Of a stretch of DNA of 16,358 bases, positions 12,296 to 16,358 are shown piece by piece. This DNA comes from Candidatus Komeilibacteria bacterium (GTDB taxonomy: Bacteria > Patescibacteriota > Patescibacteriia > UBA1558 > S5-K13): positions 1 through 16,358 of the forward strand of contig JAUVAE010000004.1 of the NCBI GenBank assembly GCA_030591905.1, in the 5' to 3' direction. Below the pieces are notes generated by a model, which saw only the letters and a list, made by a program, of their open reading frames with translations, was not told the DNA's origin and ran no database searches. Position 1 is the first letter of the stretch; every line of letters begins with the position of its first letter. The position numbers were made by a program, and so were the translations under genes.

Positions 12296-12312
12296 ATCAC
12301 CCGCCGGGTGAT
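12296..12312. repeat. Single REP unit upstream of the RAYT gene
   Basis: ATCACCCG-C-CGGGTGAT is a 17-base palindrome with 8-base arms and one unpaired central C. The same unit occurs twice in the dimer at 12599-12634 and once at 5377-5392. It lies between the divergent lipoprotein promoter and the transposase gene, about 77 bases before the transposase ATG. Confidence 0.85.
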
Positions 12313-12388
12313 TTTAAATTTGACTTTTATTTTAAGAAGAACTACTCTTTTATTAAAGGTCGCTGATTTTATCATTGACCTATTTTTT

Positions 12389-12997
12389 ATGCCTACAAAA
12401 CCTAGAGAAATTTATCCTAACAATATATATCATACCTATAATCGAGCAACTGAAAAAAGAACTATTTTTTATACAGAAAAAGATTATGATTACTTTTTAG
12501 ACAAGGTATTTTATTATCAAGAAAAAACTAAAGTTAAAATTTTAGCTTATTCTATTATGCCTAATCATTGGCATTTCATGCTTCAAGAGCCAAAAGATCT
12601 CACCCGCCGGGTGATTAATCACCCGGCGGGTGAGCAATCACAAATATCTAAATTTATATCTATGCTTAGTAATTCCTATACAAAATATTTTAACTTCACT
12701 AAAGATCATTCTGGACGTATATTTCAAGGACCCTTTAAATCCAAACTCATAAATAGTGAAGGCTATTTTCATACATTAATTGGATATATCAATTTAAATC
12801 CTCTAAAACATAAAATAGTTAATAATATTAATGATTGGCCATATACCTCTCATCACGATTATTTTTATAAAGCTCAATTTAAGCTCATTAAAGAAGAAAC
12901 TTTAATAAATTTCAGAGAATACCAAGAAGATTTAAAAATATATTTAGAAGATATTAAGACAATCGAAAATGAGTTCGACCCCTTGGGTCGGGTTTGA
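12389..12997 (+). CDS. REP-associated tyrosine transposase (RAYT, Y1 HUH fold)
   Basis: A 202-residue protein from the ATG at 12389. The longer frame from a GTG at 12308 begins inside the REP unit and adds a sequence unlike the family, so it is rejected. The start PREIYPNNIYHTYNRATEKRTIFY is typical (usually YHVxxRG). HUH motif is H60-W-H62 in MPNHWHFML; Y97 or Y100 in SNSYTKYFN is the likely nucleophile; GRIFQGPFKSKLI and YINLNPLKH follow. RAYTs are single-strand DNA nickases and ligases tied to REP hairpins, usually one copy per genome. Between HUH and Tyr motifs, residues 71-82 (LTRRVINHPAGE) are encoded by a perfect REP dimer, an insertion in frame. The catalytic residues remain, so it may still work. 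The last codons form a hairpin and overlap the next promoter. Confidence 0.9.
   Translation: MPTKPREIYPNNIYHTYNRATEKRTIFYTEKDYDYFLDKVFYYQEKTKVKILAYSIMPNHWHFMLQEPKDLTRRVINHPAGEQSQISKFISMLSNSYTKYFNFTKDHSGRIFQGPFKSKLINSEGYFHTLIGYINLNPLKHKIVNNINDWPYTSHHDYFYKAQFKLIKEETLINFREYQEDLKIYLEDIKTIENEFDPLGRV
12599..12634. repeat. Perfect 36-base inverted REP dimer inside the RAYT coding sequence
   Basis: Unit 1 (12599-12615, CTCACCCG-C-CGGGTGAT) and unit 2 (12618-12634, ATCACCCG-G-CGGGTGAG) are exact reverse complements around TA, so all 36 bases form one palindrome, as in REPINs. It is 12 codons long, in frame and without a stop. GC is far above the surrounding gene. Confidence 0.9.
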
Positions 12998-13003
12998 TAT
13001 AAT
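12976..13003 (+). promoter_or_regulatory. Hairpin and -10 box at the RAYT end; likely leaderless start of the next gene
   Basis: CGACCC (12976-12981) pairs with GGGTCG (12985-12990) over the last RAYT codons. TATAAT (12998-13003) begins right after the TGA stop, with a poor -35 (TTCGAC at 12974-12979 with an 18-base spacer). Its expected start is 13010, the A of the next ATG, so the DUF2079 mRNA would have no leader. Confidence 0.5.
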
Positions 13004-13009
13004 TAAGCC

Positions 13010-15142
13010 ATGAACCAAATCAAAAGTTTTATAAAAAAAAATCATTGGCTAATCCTCATTAGTGCCATTATTATTTACATTGTAATTGTTTTTATTTCTT
13101 TAAACATTAAATATAATAATTTTGAATATAGAGGAATGGATCTGGCTATATTTAATCAAGTTTTTTATAATTCTAGTCAAGGAAATTTATTTCACTTCAC
13201 AATTCACCCTCATTCTTATTTAGGAGATCACTTTACTCCTTTTTTATTATTACTTTTACCTTTGTATTCCATATTTCAATCGCCCTTAATATTATTACTG
13301 CTACAAACTATCATTATCGCCTTATGCACAATTCCCATATACTTACTTGCTAAACATAGTCTGAATAAAACCTGGGCTTTAATCTTATCAATGCTATGGC
13401 TGATTAATCCCATGGCCATAAATATGAATTTTTTCGAATTTCATCTCCTGCCATTCGCTATATTTTTATTATTATTCACAATATATTTTTATCAAAAAAA
13501 GAATTTACCATTATTCATACTATTTTCTCTACTTTCTTTAAGCGTTCGTGAAGATGTTTTTTTGGTAATTTTAATGTTTGGAGTTTTAGCTTTAATACAA
13601 AAACGAAAAATTAAATGGATCTTATTACCGATAATATTATCAATTGCTTGGTTTGCCATGTCTCAAATGATAATGAAAGCAAATAATCCTGGAGGTTCAT
13701 ATAAATTCATTGCTTATTATAATTGGCTAGGCGGTAATTCCATGCTAGAAATAGCCAAAAATTATTTGACTCACCCCCTAGCAATAATAAAACACTTATT
13801 TATGGTTCCAAATATAACAATGCTTGTATTGTTATTTATACCTTTTCTCTTTATTCCATTATTAAAACCAAAATATCTTTTATTAAGTTTTCTAGTTTAT
13901 TTACAATTTGCCTTAACAAAGAGCGGTGGTGGAGATCTAATCCTTAAAACCCATTATGTAGCACTTTTTATACCTGGAATTATAGCTAGTTTCATACTAT
14001 CAATAAAATTAATCTGTAGTAAAAATACTGTGTCCACCGAAGTTCTGAATGACGATGAGGAACGTAGGTGGGAAACCAACTCTAAATTTATAAAAATCCT
14101 CAGAGATAATAAAAACTTAATATTAATAATTATTATAATTTCTAATATTTATTTATTATTTATTTTATCCCCCCTAAAAATTGGAAAAGAAAATAAAACT
14201 GTAAATATAAATCAGATAAATCAAAAAATAAAACAAGAATTATTAGAATATATACCAAAATATGAATCAATTGTCGCTTCCTATGAATTCCTACCTCAGT
14301 TATCAACTAGAGCAAAATTATATTCTCTTAATTATGCTTGGCAGGGATATAAACAACTATCATATAGTCCCTATGAAATTCCTAAAGACATTAAATATAT
14401 ATATGTAAATTTCGATGATGTAATAGGATATGATCTTCAATATATTCAAAAGGATGAAGACAAAAAATATGAAAATTCATATTTAAATTGGAAAAAAATA
14501 TTTGAGGAATACAATTTATCACCACTAAAAATAATAGATGCCTACGGAATATGGAAATATGATTTGGATTTATCGCCGCAAAGCCACCGCAAAAGCGGGA
14601 CAGGCGGGATTCCGTCTGTAGAAGAAGACAAGACTAATATTGAAAAAAATAATCTTCTTTACGAAATAATTGATACTGAAGATAAAAATTTAAAAATTAC
14701 TAATATAGAAAATATAAATATAAACAATGAAATAACATTTTTAGGATGGAATCAAAATAGGATAAGTGAAATAAATGAATTAGACAATACTGAATTCCAA
14801 TTAATGCCTATTTCTTTATATTTCAAAAAAAATAATGATAAGATTGAAAATAATTATCAACTTCAATTAAATCTTAATAATCTTAATTCTTTAAATAATG
14901 AATATAATAAAATTTATCCCTTAACTTACGGTTTTTATCCCACTTCTAAATGGAAAACAAATGAAATAATTAAAATTAACTATTGGTTTATAGTCCCTTC
15001 TCAATTTCAAAAAAAAGAAACCAAATGTATAATTAATCTAGTTAGATTAGAGGGTAGTCTTAGTTTAGATAAAAATCTATTGATTATTAAAAATTATGAA
15101 AAAATAGAAATTTTAAAACCAGACATTAATATTGTCTGGTAA
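13010..15142 (+). CDS. DUF2079 polytopic membrane protein, GT-C glycosyltransferase-like
   Basis: A 710-residue protein. The N-terminal 390 residues carry about ten membrane helices; the C-terminal 320 are a soluble, probably outer domain. Family marks of DUF2079 are RGMDLAIFNQVFYN (Asp44 in the first outer loop, where GT-C enzymes have a catalytic Asp), YLGDHFTPFLLL (Asp73-His74), MNFFEFHLLPFA and SVREDVFLV (180-182). GT-C enzymes move a sugar from a polyprenyl-phosphate donor onto an acceptor outside the membrane; the acceptor here is unknown. Two GC-richer inserts lie in frame: near 342-355 (STEVLNDDEERRWE, in a loop before the last helix) and near 522-537 (SPQSHRKSGTGGIPSV). The start is probably leaderless. 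The converging neighbour is a polyprenyl-phosphate sugar synthase, a fitting donor maker. Confidence 0.8.
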   Translation: MNQIKSFIKKNHWLILISAIIIYIVIVFISLNIKYNNFEYRGMDLAIFNQVFYNSSQGNLFHFTIHPHSYLGDHFTPFLLLLLPLYSIFQSPLILLLLQTIIIALCTIPIYLLAKHSLNKTWALILSMLWLINPMAINMNFFEFHLLPFAIFLLLFTIYFYQKKNLPLFILFSLLSLSVREDVFLVILMFGVLALIQKRKIKWILLPIILSIAWFAMSQMIMKANNPGGSYKFIAYYNWLGGNSMLEIAKNYLTHPLAIIKHLFMVPNITMLVLLFIPFLFIPLLKPKYLLLSFLVYLQFALTKSGGGDLILKTHYVALFIPGIIASFILSIKLICSKNTVSTEVLNDDEERRWETNSKFIKILRDNKNLILIIIIISNIYLLFILSPLKIGKENKTVNINQINQKIKQELLEYIPKYESIVASYEFLPQLSTRAKLYSLNYAWQGYKQLSYSPYEIPKDIKYIYVNFDDVIGYDLQYIQKDEDKKYENSYLNWKKIFEEYNLSPLKIIDAYGIWKYDLDLSPQSHRKSGTGGIPSVEEDKTNIEKNNLLYEIIDTEDKNLKITNIENININNEITFLGWNQNRISEINELDNTEFQLMPISLYFKKNNDKIENNYQLQLNLNNLNSLNNEYNKIYPLTYGFYPTSKWKTNEIIKINYWFIVPSQFQKKETKCIINLVRLEGSLSLDKNLLIIKNYEKIEILKPDINIVW
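14031..14073. repeat. Imperfect palindrome inserted in the DUF2079 gene
   Basis: TCCACC (from 14033) pairs with GGTGG (14067-14071), and GTTC (14042-14045) with GAAC (14060-14063), around a 14-base loop, with mismatches between. It is clearly richer in GC than the AT-rich surroundings, stays in frame, and encodes a charged stretch (STEVLNDDEERRWE) in a loop between helices. It resembles the kind of palindrome seen scattered in Patescibacteria genomes; the exact ends are uncertain. Confidence 0.5.
14574..14616. repeat. GC-rich insert with short hairpin in the DUF2079 gene
   Basis: CCGC-AAAA-GCGG (14587-14598) with outer GCC/GGC (14583-14585 and 14603-14605) lies in a GC-rich island of about 43 bases within very AT-rich coding sequence. 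It encodes SPQSHRKSGTGGIPS in frame. The palindrome is poor, so it may be a decayed or partial element. Confidence 0.45.
15118..15140. terminator. Hairpin between converging DUF2079 and GT2 genes
   Basis: ACCAGACA (15118-15125) pairs with TGTCTGGT (15133-15140), loop of 7 bases, overlapping the last codons of the DUF2079 gene. On the minus strand it runs into TTTTAAAATTT and so best serves the GT2 gene. On the plus strand a T-run follows only after 8 bases. Confidence 0.65.
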
Positions 15143-15163
15143 ACGATTATTTTTTTATACTTA

Positions 15164-15859
15164 TTATTTTCTAAATTTCAATTTGCAAATATTTATAAAA
15201 AAATTTATTACTTCTTTCATACCTAATTTTGAATTACCCCTTTGCCTATCAACAAACGTGATGGGTATTTCTTTTATTTTAAAATTATTTCTTTCCAATA
15301 AATATATCATTTCCTCTTGAAAAGCATAGCCATTACTTTTTATATCATATAAATTAATTTTTTCAAATACTCTACTATGATAACATCTAAAACCGCCTGT
15401 TACATCTTTTGTCTTTAATTTTAAGAGCCAACGGGAAAATTCCATTGCTAGAGTAGACATTGCCTTTCTCATAAAATTCCATCCTATTATTGCTCCCCCT
15501 TTAATCCTTCTGGACCCTAAACACATATCATTTCCACTATTAACACAAGCAATAAGCTCTGGAATTTTATAAGGTTGGTGAGAAAAATCTGCATCCATTT
15601 CTAATATCATACTAGCTCCCTTAGACAATGCATATTTAAATCCTGCAACATAAGCGCTTCCTAATCCTAATTTTTTGGGCCGTTTAATAATCTGCACACA
15701 ATCTATTTTTAATTCCTCTACTGCCTCGGCTGTACCGTCTGGAGAATTATCATCAACAATTAAAATATTTAAATCATCAATATGTAAATTACATATCTTT
15801 TTAATCAAAGCTGGTACATTTTTTCTCTCGTTATATGTTGGTATTACTACGTAAATCAT
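15164..15859 (-). CDS. Polyprenyl-phosphate mannose synthase-like GT2 glycosyltransferase
   Basis: A 231-residue GT-A fold protein of the dolichyl-phosphate mannose synthase (DPM1) type. VVIPTYNERKN starts the nucleotide-sugar fold, VDDNSPDGT (35-43) binds UDP/GDP, and E87-M-D89-A-D91-FSHQP is the metal-binding DxD. GSRRIKGG, TGGFRCY (154-160) and the late FVDRQRGNSKLG are DPM family marks. These enzymes move mannose or glucose from a nucleotide sugar to a polyprenyl phosphate on the inner membrane face. There is no C-terminal membrane anchor, so this is the short DPM1 form. It converges with the DUF2079 gene, whose product is a candidate user of the lipid-linked sugar. A TATAAT at 15882-15877 (minus strand) could be its -10 box, with an 11-base leader. 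Confidence 0.85.
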   Translation of the reverse strand: MIYVVIPTYNERKNVPALIKKICNLHIDDLNILIVDDNSPDGTAEAVEELKIDCVQIIKRPKKLGLGSAYVAGFKYALSKGASMILEMDADFSHQPYKIPELIACVNSGNDMCLGSRRIKGGAIIGWNFMRKAMSTLAMEFSRWLLKLKTKDVTGGFRCYHSRVFEKINLYDIKSNGYAFQEEMIYLLERNNFKIKEIPITFVDRQRGNSKLGMKEVINFFINICKLKFRK

Positions 15860-15920
15860 ACTATTTAATTCGCTTTATTATAATATTAGTATATAGAGTA
15901 TTAAAAAATAATTCAAATAC

Positions 15921-16358
15921 TTAATTGTCTAAATCAAGCATTTTGCCAAAATTAGTACAATTGTCATACAAATTTTTAAAATCAGTAGATGTCTTAGGTT
16001 TGGATTCATTAGGATCATTTAATAAATCGTAATAAATAAACTCTTTAGTATACATATTATATATATAATGCATACTATCTTTTATAAAACTAAAAAATTT
16101 ATCTGAAAATGGTTGAATATTTAAAATACATTTATTTACTTTATCATCTTGAATATCGCTATCCTCTATCAATTGATCATAAAAAGAATTACCTAGATAT
16201 TTTTTCTCATTTTTAATATTAAATAAATCTAAAACTGTATTAAACATATCTATCTGGCTATAATAATCCTCTACAATTTCAGTTTTTTTAAAATTATCAT
16301 CACCAATTGATATAAATGTTAAAGGAATTGAAAAATTTTCTTTATAAGCCATAGCTTC
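15921..16358 (-). CDS. Sulfatase / alkaline phosphatase-fold protein, C-terminal part
   Basis: The frame is open to the right edge (EAMAYKENF at the border), so the 146 residues seen are only the C-terminus. The pattern fits the sulfatase/phosphoethanolamine or phosphoglycerol transferase family: SIPLTFISIGDD is the strand before the last metal-site loop (usually VPLIIY), YYSQIDMFNTVLDLFNI matches the SQxDIxPTLLDLLGI motif, YLGNSFYD follows, and the end (IYNMYTKEFIYYDLLNDPNESK) matches Y-LYDL-NDPxE of sulfatases. The catalytic Thr/Ser and metal residues lie outside the window, so sulfatase and lipid-headgroup transferase cannot be told apart. It lies upstream of the GT2 gene on the same strand, 61 bases away, and may share its envelope-sugar role. 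Confidence 0.7.
   Translation of the reverse strand, partial: EAMAYKENFSIPLTFISIGDDNFKKTEIVEDYYSQIDMFNTVLDLFNIKNEKKYLGNSFYDQLIEDSDIQDDKVNKCILNIQPFSDKFFSFIKDSMHYIYNMYTKEFIYYDLLNDPNESKPKTSTDFKNLYDNCTNFGKMLDLDN

Noticed and set aside
12308..12388. N-terminal extension of the RAYT frame from a GTG start
   Set aside because: The GTG lies inside the REP unit, and the 27 added residues are hydrophobic and unlike RAYT N-termini; the ATG at 12389 gives the usual start.
5354..12634. CRISPR array made of the CACCCGCCGGGTG repeats
   Set aside because: The copies are kilobases apart or directly paired, there are no regular spacers and no cas genes; they are REP units.
12995..12997. TGA read as glycine (genetic code 25)
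   Set aside because: The RAYT and pseudouridine synthase genes end at TGA at the family-expected length, and no TGA occurs inside a recognised domain.

Overview
The window looks like a chromosomal segment of a Candidate Phyla Radiation (Patescibacteria) bacterium. It is strongly AT-rich. Most genes lack a Shine-Dalgarno sequence and several seem to have almost no leader. The strongest signature is a tandem array of small secreted two-helix proteins of the VirB2/TrbC-like pilin family typical of this group. TGA acts as a normal stop (end of the pseudouridine synthase gene and of the transposase gene), so genetic code 25 of Gracilibacteria/Absconditabacteria is unlikely. I cannot place it at class level from the sequence alone.

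Layout. 1-66 is the end of an M23 peptidase gene. 120-1361 holds two unrecognised genes and tRNA-Lys(CTT), all on the minus strand. 1362-3700 is a minus-strand run: Nudix hydrolase, SPL-like radical SAM protein, SMR/EamA-like transporter and RNase Z-like metallo-beta-lactamase-fold hydrolase. tRNA-Arg(TCG) follows at 3726-3802. 3841-5327 is an rluD-like pseudouridine synthase overlapping a guanylate kinase whose Walker A lysine is replaced by Glu. 5403-11690 is one long plus-strand block: promoter, galU, a family 1 solute-binding protein, then eight pilin-like paralogs, ended by a strong terminator. 11694-12227 is a lipoprotein gene (minus). 12389-12997 is a REP-associated Y1 transposase (RAYT), followed by a DUF2079 GT-C-like membrane protein that converges on a dolichyl-phosphate-mannose-synthase-like GT2. 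The C-terminal end of a sulfatase-fold protein runs off the right edge.

The genes suggest a cell-envelope theme. GalU supplies UDP-glucose. The GT2 enzyme probably makes a polyprenyl-phosphate sugar that a GT-C protein such as the DUF2079 neighbour could use outside the membrane. The pilins and the solute-binding protein are exported surface components. No secretion ATPase, ABC permease or pilus assembly gene is in the window.

The most unusual layer is a set of short palindromic elements, several inside reading frames and in frame. REP units (17 bases, ATCACCCG-C-CGGGTGAT) occur between rluD and galU, upstream of the RAYT gene, and as a perfect 36-base inverted dimer inside the RAYT coding sequence, where they add about 12 residues next to the HUH motif. 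A different 63-base imperfect palindrome forms the start of a pilin signal peptide, and two GC-richer inserts lie inside the DUF2079 gene. A further palindrome, with a half-site copy touching a sigma70-type promoter, lies at 1152-1311.
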